Positions 24,848 through 33,040 of a stretch of DNA of 64,000 nucleotides are shown here, one piece after another; position 1 is the first letter of the stretch; every line of letters begins with the position of its first letter. The stretch is from Bog-473 sp963741995 (GTDB taxonomy: Bacteria; Actinomycetota; Acidimicrobiia; Acidimicrobiales; RAAP-2): the NCBI GenBank assembly GCA_963741995.1, contig CAVUKI010000001.1, positions 558,001 through 622,000 on the forward strand, written 5' to 3'. A model generated the notes under the pieces. That model saw nothing but the letters and a program-made list of their open reading frames with translations. It had not been told where the DNA came from and did not search any database. The position numbers were made by a program, and so were the translations under genes.

Positions 24848-27102
24848 ATCTTAGTGGAGAATCGCTGGTGGGAGACGGGAACGGGAAGGATCAGCCCCCC
24901 GAACAGGCCGAAACCGTCCTGGGACGCCTGGCCGGTGCCTGTTACGACCGCCGCCGGATGGTTCTCGCCCTCTGGATCCTGGCCATCATCGGCGTCACGG
25001 TCGTCGCGCAGATGGTGGGCACCCATTTCGAGAACAAGTTCACGGCGGGGAACACCCCTTCGCAACAGGCGACGAACATTCTGCAGGAGCGGTTCCCGTC
25101 GAAGTCGGGGGACACCGCCGACGTCGTCTTCCATACGACATCGCCCATCACGAGCCCCGCCAACCGGGCAGCCATCGGCAGGGTCGTCGCCGGCCTGGAG
25201 CCGCTGCCCTACGTCCAGAGCGTCACCAGCCCGTTCTCGGCCGCCGGTGCGCACCAGATCGCCCAGCCGGACAAGGGGAACATCGCCTTCGCCCAGGTCC
25301 AGTTCACCACTGACACCGCCGACATCCCCGTCCCGGCCATCAAGAAGGTCATCACCACCGCACAGGGCGCCGCTACGAACGGCTTCCAGGTCGAGCTCGG
25401 CGGCAGCCCGATCAGCGCCGCCGCCACTGCGGCGCCGGGCCCGAGCGAGGGCATCGGCATCACCGCGGCCATCCTCATCATGCTGCTCGCCTTCGGATCC
25501 GTCGTGGCCATGGGCCTGCCGGTGATCACGGCACTCGCCGGGCTCGGCATCGGCATCGCACTGCTGGAGCTGCTGACGCACGTCCTCACCGTGCCGAACT
25601 TCTCGCCCGAGATGGCCGCCATGATCGGCATCGGCGTGGGCATCGACTACGCCCTCTTCATCGTCACCCGCTACCGGCAGGGCATCTTCGAAGGCCGAGA
25701 TCCCCGCAATGCGGTCATCACATCCCTCATGACGTCGGGCCGGTCGGTCCTCTTCGCCGGCAGCACGGTGGTGATCTCGCTCTTCGGCCTCTACCTGATC
25801 GGACAGGCGTACATGATCGGCCTCGCGACGGCGTGCATCGCCGCCGTCCTCATGGTGCTCATTGCCGCCCTGACCCTCCTCCCCGCCATGCTGGGTTTCG
25901 CCGGCAACGCCATAGACAAGCTGCACGTGCCCCGCCTGCTCCAGACCGGCGGGCCACCGCCGCCGAACGGGTTCTGGTACCGCTGGAGCCGCTTCGTGCA
26001 GCGGCGGGCGTGGATCACCGGAACACTGGCCGTGCTCGTCCTCATAGGGCTCGCCCTCCCGTTGTTCAGCATGCGCCTCGCCTTCACCGACGCCGGCAAC
26101 GACCCGACTTCACTCACCACGCGCCAGGCCTACGACCTCCTGGCGCAGGGCTTCGGCCCCGGCTTCAACGGGCCCCTCGTCATCGCAGCCGACATGCACG
26201 GACCAGCCGGCCGGGCCACCGCCACAGTCGAGCAGCTGCAGCAAGACATCGCGGCCCACCACGGCATCGCGTTCGTGGCCCCGCCGGAATTCAATGCGGC
26301 GCACACCGGGGCGGTCATCATCGTGTATCCGACGACATCGCCGCAATCGTCCCAGACCGAGGCGCTCGTGCAGACACTTCGCAACGAGGTCATACCACCG
26401 GTGGTCGGCGGCACCGGCGTCGACGCGCAGGTCGGCGGGCAGACGGCTGCCAGCATCGATGCGGCGAACTTCCTCGGTCACCGTCTCTTCCTCGTGATCG
26501 GCGCCGTGCTGATCCTGTCGTTCATATTGCTGATGGTCGTGTTCCGCTCGCTGGTGCTGCCGCTGAAGGCGGTCATCATGAACCTGCTCAGCGTCGGCGC
26601 CGCCTACGGCGTCATGGTGGCGGTGTTCCAGTGGGGCTGGGCCGGGCGCATCATCGGCATCGGCGAGACGGGGCCCATCGACCCGTGGATCCCGGTGGCG
26701 CTGTTCGTCGTGCTCTTCGGGCTGTCGATGGATTATGAGGTCTTCCTGTTGTCGCGGATCCGGGAGGAGTGGCTCCGCACGAACGACAACTCGCAGGCGG
26801 TGGCCGACGGGCTGGCCGTGACGGGGCGCATCATCACGGCCGCCGCCGCCATCATGTTCTGCGTCTTCGCCTCGTTCGTGATCAAGGACCCGCTGCACAT
26901 CCTCAAGGTCTTCGGGCTGGGGCTGGCGACGGCCGTGCTGGTCGACGCCACCATCGTGCGCATGATGCTGGTCCCGTCGATCATGGAGATCCTCGGGCCG
27001 GTCAACTGGTGGATGCCGCGCTGGATGGACCGGTCGATCCCGACCATCGGGGTGGAGGTGACGCCGGACCCCGTACCGGCGCCCGAGCTCCTGCCCGTCT
27101 GA
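24844..27102 (+). CDS. MMPL/RND-family membrane exporter
   Basis: About 750-residue proton-driven exporter with the MMPL architecture: span 1 (about 35-57, MVLALWILAIIGVTVVAQMV), a large external loop, spans 2-6 (ITAAILIMLLAFGSVVAMGLPV to MVLIAALTLLPAML), a second loop, and spans 7-12 starting at LFLVIGAVLILSFILLMVVF. The conserved IGVGIDYALFIVTRYRQ (first half) and LFGLSMDYEVFLLSRIREEW (second half) carry the paired Asp residues of the proton relay. The start is uncertain: ATG 24844 overlaps a dyad, whereas GTG 24868 has a GGAGA 7 nt upstream. Cargo (lipid or drug) is unknown; the divergent TetR gene is the likely regulator. Confidence 0.88.
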   Translation: MNLSGESLVGDGNGKDQPPEQAETVLGRLAGACYDRRRMVLALWILAIIGVTVVAQMVGTHFENKFTAGNTPSQQATNILQERFPSKSGDTADVVFHTTSPITSPANRAAIGRVVAGLEPLPYVQSVTSPFSAAGAHQIAQPDKGNIAFAQVQFTTDTADIPVPAIKKVITTAQGAATNGFQVELGGSPISAAATAAPGPSEGIGITAAILIMLLAFGSVVAMGLPVITALAGLGIGIALLELLTHVLTVPNFSPEMAAMIGIGVGIDYALFIVTRYRQGIFEGRDPRNAVITSLMTSGRSVLFAGSTVVISLFGLYLIGQAYMIGLATACIAAVLMVLIAALTLLPAMLGFAGNAIDKLHVPRLLQTGGPPPPNGFWYRWSRFVQRRAWITGTLAVLVLIGLALPLFSMRLAFTDAGNDPTSLTTRQAYDLLAQGFGPGFNGPLVIAADMHGPAGRATATVEQLQQDIAAHHGIAFVAPPEFNAAHTGAVIIVYPTTSPQSSQTEALVQTLRNEVIPPVVGGTGVDAQVGGQTAASIDAANFLGHRLFLVIGAVLILSFILLMVVFRSLVLPLKAVIMNLLSVGAAYGVMVAVFQWGWAGRIIGIGETGPIDPWIPVALFVVLFGLSMDYEVFLLSRIREEWLRTNDNSQAVADGLAVTGRIITAAAAIMFCVFASFVIKDPLHILKVFGLGLATAVLVDATIVRMMLVPSIMEILGPVNWWMPRWMDRSIPTIGVEVTPDPVPAPELLPV

Positions 27103-27125
27103 CCAACCCGTACCGGGTCGGCCCG

Positions 27126-27131
27126 TATGCT
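27126..27131 (+). promoter_or_regulatory. -10 box of a probable leaderless transcript
   Basis: TATGCT ends 8 nt before the ATG at 27140. An ACCC/GGGT hairpin sits just upstream (27107-27119) and may terminate the MMPL transcript. Confidence 0.5.
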
Positions 27132-27139
27132 GGGCGCCC

Positions 27140-28906
27140 ATGAAATCGGACGAGTCACGCACACTCGTGTCCATCAACCCGGGGCGCGACGTGCAGCGGG
27201 TCGGCACGGCCAAGTTCCTGGGTGAAGACGTCCAGAAGATCCACGATCCGGTCTGGGCCGTCCTCGGCAACCTCGGCGACAGCCAGTGCTACTTGGGCGT
27301 CACGGCCAAGGTGCAGGCGGTGCAGGCGGCGCTGTCCCGGCGTATTGCCGAGGACGACCTCGAGGTCCGGCTGATCTCCCCGGCCTACACGTTGGGCGTG
27401 TCGGACGGCCAGCTCAACGGCACGCCCCAGATGCGGTTCTCCCTCGTCGGGCGGGAGCTCGTCCACGACGTCGCCGACGTCCATCTGGCCGCCAACGGCG
27501 TCGCCGCGCTCATCGCCGTCGTCGCCTGCGACAAGCCGCCCGTGGGGACGCTCGCCGCCGTGCTGGAGAACGACACGCCCGCCGTGATTCTGTCGGATGG
27601 CTCGATCCATCCCGGGATCGACCCGGCGACCGGCGACCCGATCGATCTCGTTTCGGCCTTCCAGATGGCGGACCAGCCCGACGAGGTCCGGACCCGGTAC
27701 TCGCTGCACGCCTGCCCCGGCCAGGGCAGCTGCGGCGGCATGTTCACCTACAACACCATGCAGACCTTCATCGCCGTCCTGGGCCTCGAGCCGCTGCACA
27801 TGGTGTCCCCCGCGTCGGACGACCCCCGCCGCCTGGCCGATTTCCCCGACCAGATGGTCGACTGCCTGCTCACCATGACGGAGAAGTCCATCAGGCCGAG
27901 CGACATCGTCACCCCCGCTTCGCTCCGCAACGCGGTGACGGTCGCCATCGCCATGGGCGGCTCGACCAACGTCGTCCTGCACAGCGTCGAGATCGCCCGC
28001 GCCGCCGGCATCGACTTCTGGGCCGAGGCGATGAGCCAGCAGGAGTTCAACGCGCTGGCTCGCCGTTTGCCCGTCCTCGTCAATATGAGGCCGTTCGGCG
28101 AGTACTCCATGGTCGACGTGGACGCAGCGGGTGGGCTCCAGGTCATTGTGAAAGAGCTTTTGGATGCCGGCTTCCTCGACGGGTCCGCCCTGACCTGTAC
28201 AGGAGAGACTCTCGCCGACCAGGTCCAACGGCTGGCGCCACCGCCGCCTGACCACCAGGTCATCTACAGCGTGGAGAAGCCGTTCAAGGACACCGGCGGG
28301 CTGCGCCTGCTGCGGGGCAACCTGGCGCCCGCCGGGGGTGCGATCCTCAAGGTGGCCGGCGTCGAGGGCGGCGTCAACGGCGGTGTGTTCACCGGCAGGG
28401 CCCGGGTGTTCAACGGCGAGCGGTCGCTGATAGAGGCGCTCGACCTCCACCCCGACTCGTTCGAGGACAACGACATGGTGGTCATCCGCTACGCCGGGCC
28501 CCGGGGAGCGCCCGGCATGCCCGAGCTGTTGGACCCCACCTCGCGCATCACCGCGCTCTGCCGCCACCGCAACATCACCATCGCCCTCATGACCGACGCC
28601 CGCTTCTCCGGCGGGTCGGTCGGGCTGGTCATCGGGCACGTGGCGCCCGAGGCGTTCCTCGGGGGGCCGATCGCCCTCGTCGAGGACGGCGACAGCATTG
28701 TGATCGACGTCAACACGGATCGGATCGACTGCCCGCAGCTGGCCGACCCCGGCGAGCTCGAGCGGCGATCCGCGGCATGGCAGGCGGCGGTCGAGGCCAA
28801 CGGCGGCGTCCACCCCGACGTGACACCGGTGACCGACCGGGTCCTGACCCGGATGCGGGCCACGGCACTCCCGGCCCTGCTGGGCGGAGGCATGGCGGAG
28901 GGGTAG
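27140..28906 (+). CDS. IlvD/Edd-family dehydratase (probable dihydroxy-acid dehydratase, divergent)
   Basis: Fe-S dehydratase of 588 residues. The three cluster cysteines can be placed: GDSQCYLG (about 52), VVACDKPPVG (about 126) and GQGSCGGMFTYNTM (about 197). Other family stretches are AIAMGGSTNVVLHS, GPRGAPGMPELLDPTS and TDARFSGGSVGLVIGHVAPEA. The location just before ilvBNC supports dihydroxy-acid dehydratase (valine/isoleucine synthesis). Several normally strict IlvD positions differ, however: ACDKPPVG in place of NCDKxxPG, and VSDGQLNGTPQM in place of the usual DGIxMGxxGM. A sugar-acid or other polyol dehydratase is therefore possible. ATG 27140 has a TATGCT box 8 nt upstream and no SD. 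Confidence 0.75.
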   Translation: MKSDESRTLVSINPGRDVQRVGTAKFLGEDVQKIHDPVWAVLGNLGDSQCYLGVTAKVQAVQAALSRRIAEDDLEVRLISPAYTLGVSDGQLNGTPQMRFSLVGRELVHDVADVHLAANGVAALIAVVACDKPPVGTLAAVLENDTPAVILSDGSIHPGIDPATGDPIDLVSAFQMADQPDEVRTRYSLHACPGQGSCGGMFTYNTMQTFIAVLGLEPLHMVSPASDDPRRLADFPDQMVDCLLTMTEKSIRPSDIVTPASLRNAVTVAIAMGGSTNVVLHSVEIARAAGIDFWAEAMSQQEFNALARRLPVLVNMRPFGEYSMVDVDAAGGLQVIVKELLDAGFLDGSALTCTGETLADQVQRLAPPPPDHQVIYSVEKPFKDTGGLRLLRGNLAPAGGAILKVAGVEGGVNGGVFTGRARVFNGERSLIEALDLHPDSFEDNDMVVIRYAGPRGAPGMPELLDPTSRITALCRHRNITIALMTDARFSGGSVGLVIGHVAPEAFLGGPIALVEDGDSIVIDVNTDRIDCPQLADPGELERRSAAWQAAVEANGGVHPDVTPVTDRVLTRMRATALPALLGGGMAEG

Positions 28907-28932
28907 CCCCCGGCCGCCCTGGCGAGGGGGGC

Positions 28933-28961
28933 TTGTCGGGCGCCTCCCGGCATGCCACAAT
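28933..28961 (+). promoter_or_regulatory. ilvB leader promoter
   Basis: TTGTCG (28933-28938), 17-bp spacer, CACAAT (28956-28961). This would start RNA close to the leader-peptide ATG at 28971, giving a leaderless leader peptide. Confidence 0.5.
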
Positions 28962-28970
28962 GTTCCCTTC

Positions 28971-29018
28971 ATGCAGGCACGCAGCTTCCGTCCCGAGATT
29001 CTGGTACTCGTCACGTAG
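28971..29018 (+). CDS. ilvBNC leader peptide (attenuator)
   Basis: A 15-codon open frame, MQARSFRPEILVLVT, ending in TAG. Codons 10-14 are Ile-Leu-Val-Leu-Val, exactly the end products of the ilvBNC pathway. Stalling at these codons when branched-chain amino acids run short is the classic signal for transcription attenuation. There is no SD; the promoter spacing suggests that RNA begins at or near the ATG. Downstream come two hairpins and then ilvB. The same plan recurs before leuA in this window. Short leader peptides of this kind are known for ilvB in corynebacteria and other actinobacteria. Confidence 0.8.
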   Translation: MQARSFRPEILVLVT

Positions 29019-29075
29019 GCGCGCGCCCACCATCGGAACGCGCGCCTTACGACCTCCCAACCTGGGGGGTCTTTT
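29017..29075 (+). terminator. ilvB attenuator: pause hairpin and intrinsic terminator
   Basis: First hairpin: a 9-bp stem (AGGCGCGCG, 29017-29025, with its complement at 29039-29047), beginning inside the leader stop codon. Second hairpin: GACCTCCC (29051-29058) with GGGGGGTC (29064-29071), followed by TTTT, a standard intrinsic terminator. I could not identify a competing antiterminator pairing by eye. Confidence 0.75.
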
Positions 29076-29162
29076 CAATTTCAGGGCCGAATCCAAATCG
29101 CCATCGCCACAACCACAACCACAACCACAGCCGCACCGCACTCAGCAGAACAGGGGAGTCAT

Positions 29163-30890
29163 ATGAAGATGACAGGGGCCCAGGCCCTCATAAAGAGCCT
29201 CGAGATGCAGGGGGTCGACGTCATGTTCGGCCTGCCCGGCGGCGCCATCCTGCCCGTTTACGACCCGATCATCGACTCTTCCATCCGCCACATCCTGGTG
29301 CGGCACGAGCAGGGCGCCGGCCACATGGCCGAGGGCTACGCCATGGCGACCGGGCGGCCCGGCGTGGCCATGGTCACCAGCGGGCCCGGCGCCACCAACA
29401 TCGTGACGCCGCTCGCCAACGCCTACATGGACTCGACGCCGCTGGTCGTGGTGTCGGGCCAGGTGGCGACCGCCTCCATCGGAACCGACGCCTTCCAGGA
29501 GTGCGACATCACCGGCGTCACCATGGGCATCACCAAGCACAACTGGCTGATCAAGGACGTGGATGACATCCCGCGGGTGGTCGCCGCCGCCTTCCACGTC
29601 GCCACGACCGGGCGGCCGGGGCCGGTGCTGATCGACCTGCCCAAGGACATCTCGAACGCCACCATGGAGTGGTACTGGCCGTCGTCTGTCGACGAGCTCG
29701 ACCTGCCGGGCTACCACCCGGTGACGTTCGGCGATCCCGTGCTCATCGGCCAGGCCGTCGAACTGATCGCCCAATCCCATCGGCCCGTCCTCTATGTGGG
29801 CGGCGGCGTCTTGAAGGCCCGGGCCGCCGAGGCGTTGCGGGTGCTGGCCGATCGGACGGGGATCCCGGTCGTCACCACCCTCATGGCCCGGGGCGCCTTC
29901 CCCGACTCGCACCCCCAGGCGCTCGGCATGCCCGGCATGCACGGCCACTACACCGCGGTCACCGCCATGCAGCGGAGCGACCTCCTGATCAGCCTCGGCG
30001 CACGATTCGACGACCGCGTCACCGGCAAGATCAGCGCCTTCGCCCCCGAGGCGAAGGTGATCCACGTCGACATCGATCCCGCCGAGCTGGGCAAGGTCCG
30101 CATCCCCGACGTGGGAATCGCGGGCGACTGCCGCCAGGTCATTGAGGAGATGTTGTTGGTTATGGACTCACGGGGCGACCTGCCGCCGGTGCAGGACCTG
30201 ACCCCGTGGTGGCACAAGATCAACGAGTGGCGTGAAAGGTTCCCGCTTTACTACGAGGACGTCGAAGGCGGCGCCATCAAGCCGCAGAACGTGGTCGAGC
30301 AGTTGCGTGATGCGGCGCCGGTCGACGCCGTCGTCGTCGCCGGCGTGGGTCAGCACCAGATGTGGGCTTCGCAGTACTGGAAGTTCGAGCACCCCTACAC
30401 CTGGGTGAACTCCGGCGGCGCCGGCACCATGGGCTTCGCCGTCCCCGCCGCCATCGGGGCCAAGGTGGGGCGCCCGGACCGCACCGTGTGGGCCATCGAC
30501 GGCGACGGCTGCTTCCAAATGACGGCGCAGGAGCTCGTCACCGCCAGCTCCGAGCAGATCCCGGTCAAGATCGCCATCCTCAACAACGCCTACCTCGGCA
30601 TGGTGCGCCAGTGGCAGGAGATGTTCTACGAGGAGCGTTACTCGGAGGTCTACCTCTCACCGGACCTGCCCGACTACGTCAAGTGGGCCGAGGCCATGGG
30701 GTGCGTCGGCATCAAGGCCGAGACGCCCGAGGACGTCGGCCCGGCCATCGAAAAGGCGAACTCCATCGACGACCGGCCCGTCGTCGTCGACTTCCGCACC
30801 GACGCCTTCGAGAAGGTGTACCCAATGGTGGCCGCCGGCTCCTCCAACGACGACATCGTCGTCCACCCCGACCAGCTGGCCGCCCAATGA
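29163..30890 (+). CDS. ilvB: acetolactate synthase large (catalytic) subunit
   Basis: ThDP enzyme that joins two pyruvates, or pyruvate and 2-ketobutyrate, in branched-chain amino-acid synthesis; 575 residues. The ThDP-activating Glu is in RHEQGAGHMAEGYA (about 47), followed by SGPGATN, the central FAD-binding domain (LGARFDDRVTGK), and the ThDP/Mg motif GDGCFQMTAQELVTA with NNAYLGMVRQWQ. SD GGGGAG precedes the ATG. Its stop overlaps the ilvN start (ATGA). Expression is very likely controlled by the upstream Ile/Leu/Val attenuator. Confidence 0.97.
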   Translation: MKMTGAQALIKSLEMQGVDVMFGLPGGAILPVYDPIIDSSIRHILVRHEQGAGHMAEGYAMATGRPGVAMVTSGPGATNIVTPLANAYMDSTPLVVVSGQVATASIGTDAFQECDITGVTMGITKHNWLIKDVDDIPRVVAAAFHVATTGRPGPVLIDLPKDISNATMEWYWPSSVDELDLPGYHPVTFGDPVLIGQAVELIAQSHRPVLYVGGGVLKARAAEALRVLADRTGIPVVTTLMARGAFPDSHPQALGMPGMHGHYTAVTAMQRSDLLISLGARFDDRVTGKISAFAPEAKVIHVDIDPAELGKVRIPDVGIAGDCRQVIEEMLLVMDSRGDLPPVQDLTPWWHKINEWRERFPLYYEDVEGGAIKPQNVVEQLRDAAPVDAVVVAGVGQHQMWASQYWKFEHPYTWVNSGGAGTMGFAVPAAIGAKVGRPDRTVWAIDGDGCFQMTAQELVTASSEQIPVKIAILNNAYLGMVRQWQEMFYEERYSEVYLSPDLPDYVKWAEAMGCVGIKAETPEDVGPAIEKANSIDDRPVVVDFRTDAFEKVYPMVAAGSSNDDIVVHPDQLAAQ

Positions 30891-31441
30891 CGCCGGCCCC
30901 GCTGCACGCGGTCACAGGAAGCCCGAGCCGTGGTCGCACCCCGGCGCCCGGCCAGCGTCACCACATTCTGTCGGTGCTGGTCGAGAACAAGGCCGGCGTC
31001 CTGGCCCGGGTCGCCGGGCTCTTCAGCCGCCGTGGCTTCAACATCTACTCGCTGGCCGTGGCCCCGACCGACGAGGACGAGCACTTCAGCCGCATCACGA
31101 TCGTGGTCGACGTGGAGTCCGCTCCTCTGGAGCAGGTGATCATGCAGCTCGACAAGCTGGTCAACGTCGTCTCCATCGGTGAACTGTCGCCCGCCGAGGC
31201 GGTCGAGCGCGAGCTGGTGCTGGTGACCGTGGCGGTGGGTCCGACCGAGCGCTCGCAGGTCATTCAGCTGGTGGGCGTCTTCGGCGGCGAGGTGGTCAGC
31301 GTGGGCGCCGACCGGCTCACCGTCATGCTGGCCGGCCGCCCCGAGAAGATCGACGACTTCGAGGGCCTGCTGGAGCACTACACCGTCGAGGAGCTCCAAC
31401 GGACCGGGCGTGTCGCCCTGCCTAAGCTGGATCGCCACTAA
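30887..31441 (+). CDS. ilvN: acetolactate synthase small (regulatory) subunit
   Basis: Valine-sensing regulatory subunit, 184 residues. N-terminal ACT domain about 25-100 (HHILSVLVENKAGVLARVAGLFSRRGFNIYSLAVAPT, with the conserved G-x-L-x-R-x-x-x-L-F-x-x-R-G-x-N-I pattern). The C-terminal ALS_ss_C domain follows (ELVLVTVAVGPTERSQVIQLVGVFGGEVVSVGADRLTVMLAG). A Ser/Pro/Arg-rich N-terminal extension of about 24 residues precedes the ACT domain. ATG at 30887 overlaps the ilvB stop by 4 nt, indicating coupled translation. Confidence 0.96.
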   Translation: MTPAPLHAVTGSPSRGRTPAPGQRHHILSVLVENKAGVLARVAGLFSRRGFNIYSLAVAPTDEDEHFSRITIVVDVESAPLEQVIMQLDKLVNVVSIGELSPAEAVERELVLVTVAVGPTERSQVIQLVGVFGGEVVSVGADRLTVMLAGRPEKIDDFEGLLEHYTVEELQRTGRVALPKLDRH

Positions 31442-31489
31442 GACCGCTTTACCGCCAGAACTGCACACATAAGAGAAAGAGTCGACGCC

Positions 31490-32515
31490 ATGGCCACGAT
31501 GTACTACGAATCTGACGCAGATCCCACGCTGATCGCCGGCCGCAAGGTGGCCATCCTGGGGTACGGCTCGCAGGGCCACGCGCACGCGCAGAACCTGCGG
31601 GAGTCCGGGGTGGACGTGCGTGTCGCCCTGCGCGACGGCAGCAGCAGCAGGCGCAAGGCCGAGGAGGCCGGGCTGCGCGTCCTCTCGCTGGCGGACGCCG
31701 CCGCCGAGGCCGACGTGATCATGATGCTGCTGCCCGACACCGAGCAGAAGGCCGCCTACGACGAGTTCGTGGCGCCCAACCTCAACGACGGCGACTGCCT
31801 GATGTTCGCGCACGGCTTCAACATCCGTTTCGGCCAGATCGTGCCGCCCCCAGGCGTCGACGTCACCATGGTGGCGCCCAAGGGGCCGGGTCACCTCGTC
31901 CGCCGTACCTACACAGAAGGCGGAGGGGTCCCGACGCTGATCGCCGTGCACCAGGACGCCACTGGGAAAGCACGGGAGCTGGCGCTGTCCTACGCGCACG
32001 CCATCGGTTCCACTCGGGCAGGCGTGCTCGACACCACATTCGACGAGGAGACGGAGACCGACCTCTTCGGTGAGCAGGTGGTGCTGTGCGGTGGCCTGAC
32101 CGCGCTGGTGACCGCCGGCTTCGAGACGCTGGTGAACGCCGGGTACCAGCCCGAGTCGGCCTACTTCGAGTGCCTGCACGAGCTGAAGCTGATCGTCGAC
32201 CTGATGTACGAGCAGGGGATCGCCGGGATGCGCTATTCGATCTCGGACACGGCCGAGTACGGGGATCTGACCCGGGGCCCGCGGGTCATCAACGAGGCCG
32301 TCCGGGCCGAGATGCAGACGATCCTCGACGAGATCCGCAGCGGCGCCTTCGCCGAGGAGTGGATCGCCGAGAACCGGGCCGGGCGTCCGCGCTTCGAGGC
32401 GCTGCGCAAGGAGGGCCAGGCCCACCAGATCGAGTCGGTGGGGCAGGAGCTGCGGGCCATGATGCCCTTCATCTCGGCCGGCAAGACGAAGGTGCAGGAC
32501 GCCTCGGGAGGCTGA
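31490..32515 (+). CDS. ilvC: ketol-acid reductoisomerase (class I)
   Basis: Mg-dependent NAD(P)H enzyme converting acetolactate to dihydroxyisovalerate; 341 residues, class I length. N-terminal Rossmann domain with AILGYGSQGHAHAQNLRESG and a cofactor-binding loop containing RDGSSSRRKAEEAG. The knotted C-terminal domain has MVAPKGPGHLVRRTY, the metal ligands in DEETETDLFGEQVVLCGG, and YSISDTAEYGD. It is 48 nt after ilvN, in the ilvBNC operon order usual for actinobacteria. Confidence 0.97.
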   Translation: MATMYYESDADPTLIAGRKVAILGYGSQGHAHAQNLRESGVDVRVALRDGSSSRRKAEEAGLRVLSLADAAAEADVIMMLLPDTEQKAAYDEFVAPNLNDGDCLMFAHGFNIRFGQIVPPPGVDVTMVAPKGPGHLVRRTYTEGGGVPTLIAVHQDATGKARELALSYAHAIGSTRAGVLDTTFDEETETDLFGEQVVLCGGLTALVTAGFETLVNAGYQPESAYFECLHELKLIVDLMYEQGIAGMRYSISDTAEYGDLTRGPRVINEAVRAEMQTILDEIRSGAFAEEWIAENRAGRPRFEALRKEGQAHQIESVGQELRAMMPFISAGKTKVQDASGG

Positions 32516-32525
32516 CCCGGGGGTC

Positions 32526-32573
32526 TTGACTATGACATCAAAATGATGTCATAGTGACGTCATGAAGATGTCA
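32526..32573. promoter_or_regulatory. promoter with four 11-bp-phased operator repeats
   Basis: -35 TTGACT (32526-32531) and -10-like CATAGT (32550-32555). Copies of TGAYRTCA lie at 32533, 32544, 32555 and, with one mismatch, 32566: exactly 11 bp apart. The first two form a 23-bp perfect palindrome with a 3-nt centre. The -10 box ends 6 nt before the ATG at 32562, so the mRNA is probably leaderless and the repeats cover the whole promoter. Confidence 0.7.
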
Positions 32574-33026
32574 CTGGTGGTGGACGGGCTGCGATCCGAC
32601 GTGGTCGCGGTCGGGGAGCTCGGGGACGACACGGTGGCCGAGGTGGCTGAGCGGATCGCCGATGTGCTCGGCCGGTCCGTGCCCGGGCGCATCCTCGATG
32701 TCCTGTCTGACGCCGCCGCCGAGCTGACGGCGACGCTGCCCGACGGGCGGGTGGACATCCGGGTGGCCGGCGACGACGTGGATCTGACCTATGTCGAAGA
32801 CGGACCGGGTCCGGCTGCGGCTCCGACGGGGGAGGGCGACGAGCAGTCGGCTCGCATCACCCTGCGCCTCGGCGAGGGCCTCAAGTCCCGCATCGAAGAC
32901 GGCGCAGCGGCCGACGGGGTCTCGGTGAACACCTTCATCGTCCGCGCTCTCGAGCGCGGCACCTCGAACAACCGGGGCCGGGGCGCCCGGGCGGGGAACC
33001 GCCTGCGCGGCTACGGCACGACCTGA
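32562..33026 (+). CDS. HicB-like / ribbon-helix-helix DNA-binding protein
   Basis: A 154-residue protein. The C-terminal segment ARITLRLGEGLKSRIEDGAAADGVSVNTFIVRALERG (about 95-131) is a ribbon-helix-helix: a short basic beta strand and two helices, as in HicB/Arc/MetJ folds. The N-terminal 65 residues (VVAVGELGDDTVAEVAERIADVLG and following) look like a small alpha/beta domain. An Arg/Gly-rich tail (RGRGARAGNRLRGYG) ends the protein. The promoter carries four phased half-sites as expected for cooperative RHH dimers, so autoregulation is likely. The next gene (14 nt on) encodes a DUF4097 protein; no HicA toxin is present. Confidence 0.75.
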   Translation: MKMSLVVDGLRSDVVAVGELGDDTVAEVAERIADVLGRSVPGRILDVLSDAAAELTATLPDGRVDIRVAGDDVDLTYVEDGPGPAAAPTGEGDEQSARITLRLGEGLKSRIEDGAAADGVSVNTFIVRALERGTSNNRGRGARAGNRLRGYGTT

Positions 33027-33040
33027 AGGGAGCAGCAGAC

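Noticed and set aside
29077..29160. CRISPR-like or tandem repeat (cacaaccacaacc) before ilvB
   Set aside because: A short CCACAA low-complexity run in the 5' UTR, with no spacers or palindromic repeats.
31442..31489. Third leader peptide before ilvC
   Set aside because: Only 48 nt, no branched-chain codon run and no terminator.
32562..33026. Type II toxin-antitoxin module
   Set aside because: No HicA or other toxin-like small gene is adjacent; the partner is a 291-residue DUF4097 protein.
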